From: Fidelibacterota bacterium
Lineage (GTDB): Bacteria > Fidelibacterota > Marinisomatia > SCGC-AAA003-L08 > TS1B11
Direction of reading: 5' to 3'
NCBI GenBank assembly: GCA_004124875.1
Contig: SCKJ01000004.1
Location: 1 to 64,000, forward strand
DNA: 64,000 nt
The position numbers and the translations under genes are program-made. A model generated the notes under the pieces. That model was not told the DNA's origin and made no database searches. It saw nothing but the letters and a program-made list of their open reading frames with translations. Positions 46,724 through 55,486 of the stretch are shown here, in pieces. Position 1 is the stretch's first letter. Every line of letters begins with the position of its first letter.

Positions 46724-47731
46724 CTAAATGACGTGGCCCCACTTGATGTACATGCTGCCCCAGGTGAACCCCGCGCCGAAGGCGGCCAACAGCACATTAT
46801 CTCCGGGACGCAATCGTTTTTCCTCCACGGCGTCGGCAATGCCGAGAGGGATCGTACCGGCGGTGGTGTTGCCGTAGTTCCGGATGTTGGACAGGACCTG
46901 GTCCTCGCGGAGGCCCAGCCGTTGTGCCGAGGCATCGATGATGCGCTTGTTGGCCTGGTGCGGGATGAACAGTGTGATATCGTCGCTGCTCAAGTTGTTC
47001 CGCTCGGCCAGCTCGGCGGTGATATCAGCCATGCCCTTTACGGCGTACTTGTAAACGTTGCGGCCGTCCTGCTTGAGGTAATGGTCCCGGTTGGCCACCG
47101 TCTCGGCCGTAGCCGGATTGAGGCTTCCGCCCGCCGGCATATACAGGTATTGGCCGCCGTTGCCATCAATGCGCAGGATGGAATCGATAATGCCCTCATT
47201 GTCGTTCTTGGATGCCTCCACCAGCACGGCCCCGGCGCCATCGCCAAACAGGATGGACGTCGTGCGGTCTTCGTAATCCATGACGGAACTCATGGTGTCT
47301 GCGCCGATGACGATAATTTTCTCATACTGCCCCGATTCAATGAAGCGGGTGGCGGTGTCCAGACCGAACAGAAAGCCGGAGCATGCCGCAGACAGGTCGA
47401 AGCCCCACGCCTTGTTAGCGCCGAGTTTATTCTGCACCAGGGCCGCTGTGGAGGGGAACAGCATATCCGGGGTGATGGTGGCGACGATGATGCAGTCGAT
47501 TTCCGACGGATCCATCCCTTTTTTCTTCAGGATTTGCCGGACTGCATGCGTGCACATATCTGAGGTGGCCTCACCTTCGGCGACGATGTGCCTCTGAGAG
47601 ATGCCCGTGCGCGAGAGTATCCACTCGTCAGAGGTATCCATCATTTTTTCCAGGTCGTGGTTGGTCAGCACCCGCTCCGGCAGATATTTACCCACGGCAG
47701 TTATGGTAGCGGTTCTACGTGCCTCTGGCAT
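46724..47731 (-). CDS. fabH: Beta-ketoacyl-ACP synthase III
   Basis: FabH starts fatty-acid chains by condensing acyl-CoA with malonyl-ACP. The catalytic Cys117 (DLSAACSGFLFGL), His in IPHQANKRI and Asn in NYGNTTAGTIP are present in 335 aa. ATG 47731 has GGGGAG at optimal spacing inside the plsX end; upstream ATGs at 47743 and 47785 would add 4 and 18 residues. Confidence 0.97.
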   Translation of the reverse strand: MPEARRTATITAVGKYLPERVLTNHDLEKMMDTSDEWILSRTGISQRHIVAEGEATSDMCTHAVRQILKKKGMDPSEIDCIIVATITPDMLFPSTAALVQNKLGANKAWGFDLSAACSGFLFGLDTATRFIESGQYEKIIVIGADTMSSVMDYEDRTTSILFGDGAGAVLVEASKNDNEGIIDSILRIDGNGGQYLYMPAGGSLNPATAETVANRDHYLKQDGRNVYKYAVKGMADITAELAERNNLSSDDITLFIPHQANKRIIDASAQRLGLREDQVLSNIRNYGNTTAGTIPLGIADAVEEKRLRPGDNVLLAAFGAGFTWGSMYIKWGHVI

Positions 47732-47732
47732 G

Positions 47733-48746
47733 TTACTCCCCATTGATATCGAGATGTTTGGCGATGCGGCTTTCGATGCCCTCAATCAGCTTGCCGTTAA
47801 TGCTCTCCATTGCCGCTCGTAGCGCGTTCTTGATGGCTCTGGAGCTGGATGTACCATGACACACGATGGATATCCCATTAACACCCAGGAGCGGCGCGCC
47901 TCCGTATTCTTCCCAGTCAAGCTCGCGGCGGAGATCCTTAATGGCCGGCTGCAACAATGGCAGGGCCAGCATGGAAAGGACGTGGCGCTTCATGGTCGCC
48001 TTGATCCATTTGCCAAGGTTGATCACCAGACCCTCACTCAGTTTGAGCATCATATTTCCCACAAATCCGTCACAGACCACCACATCCGCCGCGCCGGCGA
48101 AGATGTCGGTTGCCTCCACATTGCCGATGAAGCCGTTGACATGAACCTGCATGAGGCCGTACGCCTGCTGAGTCATCTCGTTGCCTTTGCCGGCTTCGTG
48201 GCCAATATTCATCAGCCCGATGCGCGGGTTTTCCAGATGCATCTCGTGGATGGCGTAAGCCCTGGCCATGAGCGCAGATTGCACCAGATCGGTTGCGCGA
48301 GCATCCAAATTAGCGCCTACGTCGCACAGCAGGAAGCCACCGCTTTCCGAGGGTATGAAGGTACCGATCGCCGGACGCCTCACGCCTGGAATCCGCCCCA
48401 ACAACATCAGGGAAGCGGTGAGCAGGGCGCCGGTGCTGCCTGCGCTTATAACGGCATCCGCCTGGCCATCCTTGACCAGTTGCACCGCCTTGACCACGCT
48501 GGAATCGGGTTTTGTCTTGAAAATTTTGGCCGGTTTTTCCTCCATGCCCACCACCTGCGCCGCAGACAACAGCGATATCCGGGCAGGATCGAAAGGATGC
48601 CGCGCCATCTCTTGGCTGACCGGCTCTGCCTGCCCCACGAGGACTATTGAGATAGAGCTGTCAGTGGATTGGAGGAATTCGTAGGCCCCCTTGACTGTCT
48701 CGGCAGGGGCTCTGTCACCCCCCATTGCGTCCAGGGCAAGTCGCAT
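47733..48746 (-). CDS. plsX: Phosphate acyltransferase PlsX
   Basis: PlsX makes acyl-phosphate from acyl-ACP for the PlsY route to phospholipids. Family motifs are LALDAMGGDRAPAETVKGA at the front, SAGSTGALL, VDVGANLDARATDL-like CDVGANLDAR, and CDGFVGNMMLKLSEG. The ATG at 48746 is preceded in frame by a GTG (48749), and either may start translation. It is 16 nt after rpmF. Confidence 0.96.
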   Translation of the reverse strand: MRLALDAMGGDRAPAETVKGAYEFLQSTDSSISIVLVGQAEPVSQEMARHPFDPARISLLSAAQVVGMEEKPAKIFKTKPDSSVVKAVQLVKDGQADAVISAGSTGALLTASLMLLGRIPGVRRPAIGTFIPSESGGFLLCDVGANLDARATDLVQSALMARAYAIHEMHLENPRIGLMNIGHEAGKGNEMTQQAYGLMQVHVNGFIGNVEATDIFAGAADVVVCDGFVGNMMLKLSEGLVINLGKWIKATMKRHVLSMLALPLLQPAIKDLRRELDWEEYGGAPLLGVNGISIVCHGTSSSRAIKNALRAAMESINGKLIEGIESRIAKHLDINGE

Positions 48747-48762
48747 CACGCAAACGGATAAA

Positions 48763-48945
48763 TTATGATTGGGCGGGGCTTATGACCGGCCGGCCCCTGT
48801 AGTAGCCGCAGTTTGGACATGCCCGATGGGACATTTTCGGCTGGCCGCATTGCGGACAACTGCTGGGCAGCCGCGGGGTGAGCTTCCAGTGGGTGCGCCG
48901 CTTCGCGGACCTGCTGCGTGATTGTTTTCTTTTCGGATGCGCCAT
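48763..48945 (-). CDS. rpmF: 50S ribosomal protein L32
   Basis: The 60-aa L32 starts MAHPKRKQSRSRSAKRRTHWKL and carries a four-Cys zinc ribbon (Cys30, Cys33, Cys43, Cys46; CPQC...CPNC). It lies 2 nt downstream of the yceD gene, and the yceD-rpmF-plsX order is conserved across bacteria. Confidence 0.97.
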   Translation of the reverse strand: MAHPKRKQSRSRSAKRRTHWKLTPRLPSSCPQCGQPKMSHRACPNCGYYRGRPVISPAQS

Positions 48946-48947
48946 GA

Positions 48948-49478
48948 TTACGCCCGTTCCAATTTTCGTTTGATGTCGAGCAGAGGAGCCCAGCGGTCAT
49001 CTTGCGCCAGCGCTTCGCAGCTGCAGGAACCCTCATTTAAATTTTTCCCGCAGTGCGGGCATAACCCTTTGCAATCGGACCGGCAAAGCCGTTTCTGCGG
49101 CAGTTCCAGCAGCAACGCATCCCTTAAAGGGTTCGCCAGATCGATCCAATTATCTTCAGGACCCAGCACGACCAGAACGGAGTCGCCACTATATCCCGAA
49201 GCGTCAATCGCGTCGCTAAGCAACACATCAACCTCACCCGTCACAGGCAGATCATAAGGCTGAGCGCAACGGTCACACATAAGGCTCAGAGTCGACTCTA
49301 CGCTCCCCGATAGCCGGATGCCCCGGCCGTGCGGCCTGACCCGCAAGTCGCCGGAATAAGCGTGAGCAGTTCGCCCCGGCTCGCCCGCCATTAACTCCCC
49401 CAGGTTTCCCGAGATGGACAAGGTCCGCTCGCCACCTGCCAGGGATGCTGTCTCAATTTCGCTTCGAGCGATTCTCAT
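48948..49478 (-). CDS. yceD: YceD/DUF177 protein, 23S rRNA accumulation factor
   Basis: The 176-aa protein belongs to the DUF177 family found ahead of rpmF; the E. coli member affects 23S rRNA accumulation. LMCDRCAQPYDLPVTGEVDVLL and the C-terminal CRSDCKGLCPHCGKNLNEGSC cysteine cluster match. It opens the fatty-acid cluster on the minus strand, after a 73-nt gap from the upstream membrane-protein gene. Confidence 0.93.
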   Translation of the reverse strand: MRIARSEIETASLAGGERTLSISGNLGELMAGEPGRTAHAYSGDLRVRPHGRGIRLSGSVESTLSLMCDRCAQPYDLPVTGEVDVLLSDAIDASGYSGDSVLVVLGPEDNWIDLANPLRDALLLELPQKRLCRSDCKGLCPHCGKNLNEGSCSCEALAQDDRWAPLLDIKRKLERA

Positions 49479-49551
49479 AGAGCCGTAAACTTAATTCCGC
49501 CCCGTCGGCAGGACAATAAACATATGTCCAAATAAAAATAAAGCATAGCGC

Positions 49552-50697
49552 TCAGGCGTCGGCAGTGTCACCCGGCTCTGAATCGCTCGACTCCGCCGCT
49601 GCCTCAACGGAATCCTCGGAATCTTCCCGCTCCAGCAGATTCTCGTGGTCCATGTGCCATTTTATGCCGATGAAGCTCAGTGTCTGCCCCGCGCTGACGA
49701 CGGCCAGACCGTAGGCCAGGACCATTCCATAGAGAGCCATGAGCATCAGCGCCAGCAGCCCGCCCATCAACGTTGCCCAGCCCGTCAGGCTGGCGGCCAG
49801 GCTGCCTGAGGAAGGCCCGGGGATATAGGTAAGCAGCGCCGGGTAGCCGCTGAAGGCGATCTTTTCTGCCCAGGCGAGCAGCGCCAGAAGATGTTCTCCC
49901 ATGAGCCAACGGGAAGAGAAAACGGCCACGACAAGTTGGTACCCAAACGTTACCACCCAGCCGAAAATCATGAGTGACAGGGCGGCCAGAACGCCGACAA
50001 TAAGCGGGTAGATCAGGACCCGCAGCGGTTGATTCCATACAGCCGCAAAAACCTGAAAGGCTGTTCCCGTGGCATCATCTTCCCATGTGGCGGTCACCGC
50101 CGGGGACATGGTAACGAGGACCAGAACAACGGCCAGCGTCAGGAGGGTAAAAATGGCCCCGGCCAGATTAACCGGCAACAGCCCGATAAAAATAAGGTCG
50201 CCGATATAGGGGATACTGGAGAGCAGTCCGAGGAGCGCGGCAACCATCAGCGCAAAAATTACAATGGCCATGAGTGTCACGGGGGAAAGGAGCACCGAGC
50301 CCCAGTATCTGCGGGCGTGCGCCCGTGCCTCGAGCACGCCGTAGAAAGGGTCGCCTTTAAGCTCCCTGTAAGTGGCCCGTGACCCCGCCGCGCTGCTGAG
50401 CATAATCACGGCGATGGCCCAAGTCCAGCCCAACAGGTAGAGGGCATAGGGGAGCAGGCCTGCCAGGGTCTGACTGGCCTGGGCCGGCGCGAAAAAAGGG
50501 TAAAGTCCGTATTGATCCCAGACTTTGGCCAGCGGCAGACCGGACAGCAAGAGGGCGGCGTAGATTGCGGGCAGGAGGATGACATAAGCGGTGACCACCC
50601 CCCGGAAGTGGAGCCAAATCTGCTTGCCGCTGAGGGCTCGCCGGGGCGCCTGCAGCAGGTCTGAAACGTTGAACTGTAGCTTGACGGGATCGAACAT
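49552..50697 (-). CDS. Multi-pass membrane protein, unknown function
   Basis: The 381-aa product has about six strong hydrophobic segments (VVTAYVILLPAIYAALLL, ALYLLGWTWAIAVIMLSS, LMAIVIFALMVAALLGLL, FTLLTLAVVLVLVTMSP, LIVGVLAALSLMIFGWVV, LMGGLLALMLMALYGMVLAYG). The last 30 residues are strongly acidic (Glu/Asp/Ser-rich). A GAGGG ribosome-binding site supports ATG 50697; a longer frame upstream would lie over the SPOR gene. I do not recognise the family, though it loosely resembles Yip1-like membrane proteins. It follows the SPOR lipoprotein gene by 37 nt. Confidence 0.8.
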   Translation of the reverse strand: MFDPVKLQFNVSDLLQAPRRALSGKQIWLHFRGVVTAYVILLPAIYAALLLSGLPLAKVWDQYGLYPFFAPAQASQTLAGLLPYALYLLGWTWAIAVIMLSSAAGSRATYRELKGDPFYGVLEARAHARRYWGSVLLSPVTLMAIVIFALMVAALLGLLSSIPYIGDLIFIGLLPVNLAGAIFTLLTLAVVLVLVTMSPAVTATWEDDATGTAFQVFAAVWNQPLRVLIYPLIVGVLAALSLMIFGWVVTFGYQLVVAVFSSRWLMGEHLLALLAWAEKIAFSGYPALLTYIPGPSSGSLAASLTGWATLMGGLLALMLMALYGMVLAYGLAVVSAGQTLSFIGIKWHMDHENLLEREDSEDSVEAAAESSDSEPGDTADA

Positions 50698-50734
50698 GGG
50701 TAGCGCCCTCACCTGGGCTGGCACCAGGCCGGAG

Positions 50735-51559
50735 TTAGTCTGTTTCCACCATATCTTTGCGCATGTTGTCAACCCAAATATCGGCGAACTGCCCGGCCAG
50801 TTCGTCCCGCACGCGCCGGGCTTCCTGCACATCCGTAAAATCGCCGAGTCGCACGCGCCACCATACTTCATTCCGCTCCTTAAGCCAAATGCGTTGAATA
50901 AAAGTGTCGTACCCCAACCCATCGAGGCTCAGTTTCACTTTTTGGGCTTTCTTGGCCGTGTTCCAGGAGCTGACCTGGATGGTGTAATGGCCGGCAACAA
51001 CGTCCTCGGGCACTTTACGCAGTTTCGGTTTAGGCTTGGGTTTGGCCTTGGGTTTCGGCTTGGCTCTGGGTTCAGTTTTAGATGTTGCGGGAGAGGCCTT
51101 GGTATCGGCAGCGTCGATTTGGCGCTGAAGGTTTTGTGCCGCCAGATTCAGAGGCGTTGTGATCGGGGACATCGGGATCAACGGGGCGGCGGCTATCGGC
51201 TCTGCCTGCCTGGGCACCACGGAAGTATCCTCAATGGCAATGAAGCGGAATTCATGATAGGCCACTTCCTCCCCGCCAGAATTGACGATAGCGGAAAACG
51301 TGTAATTCCCTTCCACGTCAGCGGTAAACGTGAACGTGTTCGAGGTGGCCAAGAACTCGGCAATGAGCAGGCTCTCGTCCGGTACTTCCGGTAATTCCCA
51401 GATGTAACTCAGGTTACTGGCATCGTCAGGGGGCGTCACAATAATGGTTTCCGGCTCACCGACAAATATCGGTTCTGCCGCTTTCTTGCCCCAGGGGAGG
51501 AATTGGCATCCCGTGAAGGCGAGGAGTATTACCGCCAGAAAGGCTCGCTTTTTTCCCAT
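50735..51559 (-). CDS. SPOR-domain lipoprotein
   Basis: The 274-aa product has a lipoprotein signal (VILLAFTGCQF, Cys near residue 18), a PKD/Ig-like part (about 30-105), and a Lys-Pro linker (KPKPKAKPKPKPKLRKVPED). The C-terminal SPOR domain (about 190-265) reads YTIQVSSWNTAKKAQKVKLSLDGLGYDTFIQR and WWRVRLGDFTD. SPOR domains bind denuded septal peptidoglycan, so a role in division or wall attachment is likely. The start is ATG 51559 (AGGA nine bases before it); ATG 51565 is the alternative. Confidence 0.88.
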   Translation of the reverse strand: MGKKRAFLAVILLAFTGCQFLPWGKKAAEPIFVGEPETIIVTPPDDASNLSYIWELPEVPDESLLIAEFLATSNTFTFTADVEGNYTFSAIVNSGGEEVAYHEFRFIAIEDTSVVPRQAEPIAAAPLIPMSPITTPLNLAAQNLQRQIDAADTKASPATSKTEPRAKPKPKAKPKPKPKLRKVPEDVVAGHYTIQVSSWNTAKKAQKVKLSLDGLGYDTFIQRIWLKERNEVWWRVRLGDFTDVQEARRVRDELAGQFADIWVDNMRKDMVETD

Positions 51560-51583
51560 AGTCATCAGTCCTGCCTATTTTTC

Positions 51584-52009
51584 TCAGAGATTGTCCTGAA
51601 TATCCCTCGTTGGGAAAAAGAATGCAACTTCTTTCTCAGCGTTTTCATCCGAGTCCGATCCGTGGATTGCGTTCTGCCCAACGCTGGTCGCAAACTCTTT
51701 TCGGATGGTTCCCTCCGTCGCTTCGGCAGGATTCGTCGCGCCAATGAGGTCCCTGAATGCGGTCACGGCGTCATCCTTTTCAAGTGCGATGGGCATGATG
51801 GGGCCCGAGGACATGAACGAAGTTAACTCCCCATAGAACGGCCGTTCCCTGTGGACTGCGTAAAATGTCTCTGCCTGTGCTAATGTCAGGCGAGCGATTT
51901 TGAGTTCCGTAATTTTGAAACCGGCAGTCAATATCCGGTCAATGATTTTGCCAAAGTGATTGGCCCGCATGGCATCGGGCTTGATGATGGCCAGGCTTTT
52001 ATTGCCCAT
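51584..52009 (-). CDS. ndk: Nucleoside diphosphate kinase
   Basis: NDK passes the gamma-phosphate of NTPs to NDPs through a phosphohistidine. The 141-aa sequence has SLAIIKPDAM, RPFYGELTSFM, and active-site His116 in GQNAIHGSDS with the following EIAFFFP-like end. GGGGAG lies at good spacing before the ATG. It sits 97 nt downstream of sucD. Confidence 0.97.
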   Translation of the reverse strand: MGNKSLAIIKPDAMRANHFGKIIDRILTAGFKITELKIARLTLAQAETFYAVHRERPFYGELTSFMSSGPIMPIALEKDDAVTAFRDLIGATNPAEATEGTIRKEFATSVGQNAIHGSDSDENAEKEVAFFFPTRDIQDNL

Positions 52010-52106
52010 CGATGCTCCCCAGTCAATCTGTTAATGTTGTCGAAAGCAGAGCGCCAGGTTTCACGGGCGTCCGCATGGTATCGTTGGCTAATAGCCAGCC
52101 GGGAGT

Positions 52107-52982
52107 TTAACCCAACGCGTCCCGCACTGTGGCGCCTATTGTTGCCGGACTATCGCATACGTGGATGCCGGCTGCCTTGAGCGCCGCCATTTTGCTTTCC
52201 GCGGTCCCCTGCCCTCCCGAAACGATGGCGCCGGCGTGGCCCATGCGGCGTCCCGGCGGAGCGGTCTGCCCGGCGATGAAGGCAATGACCGGCTTGGACA
52301 TGCCCGAGCTCTGTATCCAGGCCGCGGCCTCTTCCTCAGCCGAGCCGCCAATCTCGCCGATGAGCACCACCGCCTGCGTGGCGTCATCCTGGGCATAAAG
52401 CTTCAACAGGTCGGTAAAGGTGGAACCGATAATCGGGTCGCCACCGATGCCGATGGCCGTGGTCTGCCCCAGTCCCAAAGCGGTGAGCTGTGCTACCGCT
52501 TCGTAAGTCAACGTGCCACTGCGGGAGATGACCCCAACTTTCCCCGCTTCGTGGATGAAGCCCGGCATGATGCCAATCTTGCACTCCCCCGGAGTGATGA
52601 TGCCGGGGCAGTTGGGTCCGATCAGCCGCGTGGCGCTCTCCGCCAGCACCGACTGGACCTTGACCATATCTGCGGTGGGAATCCCCTCGGTAATGCAGAT
52701 CACCAGACCGAGCTCAGCGGAGACAGCTTCCAATATGGCGTCGGCAGCAAACGGCGGCGGCACGAAAATTACCGAAGTGTTGGCTCCGGTTTCCGCCTTT
52801 GCCTGGGTCACGGTGTTGAATATGGGGATGCCGTTGGCATCTTTCTGGCCCCCTTTGCCGGGGGTCACTCCAGCGACGACCCGGGTGCCGTACTCCACCA
52901 TCTGACCGGTATGGAAACTGCCCTCGCTGCCGGTAATCCCCTGCACCACAAGGCGGGTGGCGTTGCCTGCGAGAATGCTCAT
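52107..52982 (-). CDS. sucD: Succinyl-CoA synthetase, alpha subunit
   Basis: SucD binds CoA and carries the phospho-His of succinate-CoA ligase in the citric-acid cycle. The 291-aa protein has the Rossmann start [52 protein letters not shown] and the His motif [19 protein letters not shown]. It overlaps sucC by 4 nt (ATGA). Confidence 0.97.
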   Translation of the reverse strand: MSILAGNATRLVVQGITGSEGSFHTGQMVEYGTRVVAGVTPGKGGQKDANGIPIFNTVTQAKAETGANTSVIFVPPPFAADAILEAVSAELGLVICITEGIPTADMVKVQSVLAESATRLIGPNCPGIITPGECKIGIMPGFIHEAGKVGVISRSGTLTYEAVAQLTALGLGQTTAIGIGGDPIIGSTFTDLLKLYAQDDATQAVVLIGEIGGSAEEEAAAWIQSSGMSKPVIAFIAGQTAPPGRRMGHAGAIVSGGQGTAESKMAALKAAGIHVCDSPATIGATVRDALG

Positions 52983-54148
52983 GCCTGGCCCCCTTTCGCA
53001 GCGGCAACCGCTTTTTGGGCGGCGTCCTCCAGGGTGGTGGCCACAATGAATTCCAGGTTGGACTCGGCCAGCATCTTGCGCGCCAACTCGGCGTTGGTCC
53101 CTTCCATACGAACCACCACCGGCAGGTCCACCTGCACCTGCCCCATGGCCGTAATGATCCCTTCAGCGATGCGGTCGCAGCGCACAATCCCGCCGAAAAT
53201 ATTGATGAGCACCGTCTTCACATGGGGATCGTCAAGGATGATGCGGAAACCGTTGGCAACCGTCTCAGCGTTGGCCACGCCGCCCACATCGAGGAAGTTC
53301 GCCGGGTCGCCGCCATGCAGTTTGATGATATCCATGGTGCCCATGGCCAGCCCCGCGCCGTTGACCATGCAGCCGACATTGCCATCGAGCTTGATGTAGT
53401 TGAGGTTATACTTGGACGCCTCCACCTCATGCGGGTTTTCCTCGGATAGATCGCGCAAGTCGGCCAGGCCGGTTTGCCGGTAGAGGGCGTTGTCGTCAAA
53501 ATTGAGCTTGGCATCCAGCGCGATCACCTCGCCGTCGCTGGTCACCACCAGCGGGTTGACCTCCATGAGCGAGCAGTCCCTGGCCACGAAGGCGCGCCAC
53601 AGGGCTTGCAATGTTTGCATCCCTTTTTTCACCTGGTCGCCTTGGAGCTCCAGGGCATAGGCCAGGCGGCGCAGCTGAAACGGCTGCAGATCGTAGCCCG
53701 GGATAATCCATTCTTTCACAATTTTTTCAGGCGTTTCGGCGGCTACTTTTTCAATCTCCATGCCGCCTTCGGTGGAGACCATCATCACGTAGCGTCCCTT
53801 GGCCCGATCCAGCACGATACCGGCATACAGCTCACGGTCGATATCCGACGCCTTTTCGACCAGCAAACGCTCGACTTTTTTGCCCTCAGGGCCTGTCTGA
53901 TGCGTCACCAGTTGCATGCCCAGTATCGATTCGGCGATCTCGCGCACCTCGTCGGGGCCGCCGGCCAGCTTGACGCCCCCTCCTTTGCCTCGCCCTCCAG
54001 CATGGATTTGTGCCTTCACCACCACTTTGCCACCCAGTTTTTTGGCCGCGGCAACAGCCTCATCTACGGTGAACGCGACGTAGCCTTCAGGCACCGGCAC
54101 CCCAAACTCGGCAAAAATGGCCTTCCCCTGATATTCATGGATTTTCAT
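52979..54148 (-). CDS. sucC: Succinyl-CoA synthetase, beta subunit
   Basis: SucC is the nucleotide-binding ATP-grasp subunit. The 389-aa sequence shows [63 protein letters not shown], and the CoA-ligase domain [27 protein letters not shown]. The SD GAGGGG stands before ATG. It is followed directly by sucD. Confidence 0.97.
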   Translation of the reverse strand: MKIHEYQGKAIFAEFGVPVPEGYVAFTVDEAVAAAKKLGGKVVVKAQIHAGGRGKGGGVKLAGGPDEVREIAESILGMQLVTHQTGPEGKKVERLLVEKASDIDRELYAGIVLDRAKGRYVMMVSTEGGMEIEKVAAETPEKIVKEWIIPGYDLQPFQLRRLAYALELQGDQVKKGMQTLQALWRAFVARDCSLMEVNPLVVTSDGEVIALDAKLNFDDNALYRQTGLADLRDLSEENPHEVEASKYNLNYIKLDGNVGCMVNGAGLAMGTMDIIKLHGGDPANFLDVGGVANAETVANGFRIILDDPHVKTVLINIFGGIVRCDRIAEGIITAMGQVQVDLPVVVRMEGTNAELARKMLAESNLEFIVATTLEDAAQKAVAAAKGGQA

Positions 54149-54177
54149 TCAGCGGCCCCTCTCATGCTGCTTGCTGT

Positions 54178-55119
54178 TCAATGTTCAATCACCGTACCGC
54201 TTCTGTGCTGCAGGGCCTCGGCCACAGAGCCAATGCCCGTGATGACAACGCGTTGGCCGCCTGACTGCAGAAACCGGATGGCCGCTTCAATTTTGGGACC
54301 CATGGTGCCCGCCGGGAAATGGCCTTGGGCTAAGTACGACTGGGCCTCGCTGGCGGTCATGTCCGGTATCAGGGTCTGCTGCGCAGTGCCAAAGTTGAGA
54401 TAGACGCCATCCACATCCGTCAGAATATACAAGTCCTGGGCCCCAATCTCAGCACCCAGAACGGCTGCGGCCAAATCCTTGTCGACAACGGCATCGACGC
54501 CTTCAAAGTGGCCGTTTTCCTTTACGAAAGCCGGGATGCCGCCGCCGCCGCCGGCAATGACGATAGAGCCTGACTCGACCAGGCGCCGGATGGAGCGGGC
54601 GTTATTGATCCTGATCGGTTTCGGACTGGGCACCACCCGGCGCCAAACGCCCGGTTCCTGCTGGGCGATGGACCAGTCATACTTCGCGGCCAACCGCTCC
54701 GCATCCGACTGGTTGAAGCGATGGCCGATGAATTTGGTCGCCTCAGCCATGGCGGGGTCATGCTGATCGACAATCACCTGCGATATAAAGGAGACCACGT
54801 CGCGGTGGATATCCTCGTCGAGCAGCGCGTTTTGCAATGACTGCTCCACCATGTAGCCAATGGTCCCCTGAGTGGCCGCGACACAGATGCCCAGCGGCAG
54901 AATGGGCACTTTCCCGGCGGCCAGTTCCACCCGGCGCAGTTCGTCGCCCACCTGGGGGCCGTTCCCGTGGGCAATGGCCACATGGTACCCTTCGCGCACG
55001 AACGGCATTATCTGCTTCAAGGCAGCGCGAGTATGGGCGAACTGCTCGGCAATGGTGCCCAGAGCGCTATCAGGAGAGAGCGCGTTGCCCCCCAGTGCGA
55101 TAATGACTGTGCGGGTCAT
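54178..55119 (-). CDS. arcC: Carbamate kinase
   Basis: The 313-aa amino-acid-kinase fold enzyme makes ATP from carbamoyl phosphate in arginine or allantoin catabolism, or the reverse. ALGGNALSPDSA, IAHGNGPQVGDELRR, the ITDVDGVYLNFGT-like ILTDVDGVYLNFG loop, and the ending IEAAIRFLQSGGQRVVITG are typical. ATG 55119 begins the family N-terminus. No arginine deiminase or ornithine carbamoyltransferase is in the window, so the source of carbamoyl phosphate is unclear. It lies 28 nt after a small membrane-protein gene and 29 nt before sucC. Confidence 0.93.
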   Translation of the reverse strand: MTRTVIIALGGNALSPDSALGTIAEQFAHTRAALKQIMPFVREGYHVAIAHGNGPQVGDELRRVELAAGKVPILPLGICVAATQGTIGYMVEQSLQNALLDEDIHRDVVSFISQVIVDQHDPAMAEATKFIGHRFNQSDAERLAAKYDWSIAQQEPGVWRRVVPSPKPIRINNARSIRRLVESGSIVIAGGGGGIPAFVKENGHFEGVDAVVDKDLAAAVLGAEIGAQDLYILTDVDGVYLNFGTAQQTLIPDMTASEAQSYLAQGHFPAGTMGPKIEAAIRFLQSGGQRVVITGIGSVAEALQHRSGTVIEH

Positions 55120-55147
55120 GCCGGCCAGCTTGTTTGGCCCTGGAAGG

Positions 55148-55486
55148 TCACCCCAGCAGCGAGCCCCCAACCAACACGCCGGTGATCATAAGCATCAAAT
55201 TAGAGATGCGCAGCCACTGAGGTTCATCTTCTCCGCCGCTGAAAAGCCAAAAGACAGTCGACAATCCAGCCAGCGCGGCCGCATGCAGCATCGGCGAGTG
55301 CTGCGCAATAAGACCGGCGGTCAGCCCTCCGACCATGGCCGCCGTGAATCCGATGCCCAGGCTGATGAGGGAAAATCCGAATCCAGGTTTGGGGCCGTAT
55401 AACCGGGTATAGATGCTGAACATCGCCACAATGGGTACTACCATAGCCAGATACCCTATGATGACGGCGGTAACAGAGCGGATCAT
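55148..55486 (-). CDS. Small four-helix membrane protein, unknown function
   Basis: The family is not recognised. The 112-aa protein has four hydrophobic segments (VTAVIIGYLAMVVPIVAMF, ISLGIGFTAAMVGGLTAGLI, ALAGLSTVFWLFSGG, LMLMITGVLVGGSLLG). Its ATG overlaps the P5C dehydrogenase stop (ATGA), so the two are translated together. It may be a membrane partner or transport accessory for proline use, but that is inference. Confidence 0.65.
   Translation of the reverse strand: MIRSVTAVIIGYLAMVVPIVAMFSIYTRLYGPKPGFGFSLISLGIGFTAAMVGGLTAGLIAQHSPMLHAAALAGLSTVFWLFSGGEDEPQWLRISNLMLMITGVLVGGSLLG

Noticed and set aside
46721-47563. 280-codon plus-strand open frame opposite fabH
   Set aside because: It is opposite a clear enzyme gene and has the composition of an antisense shadow.
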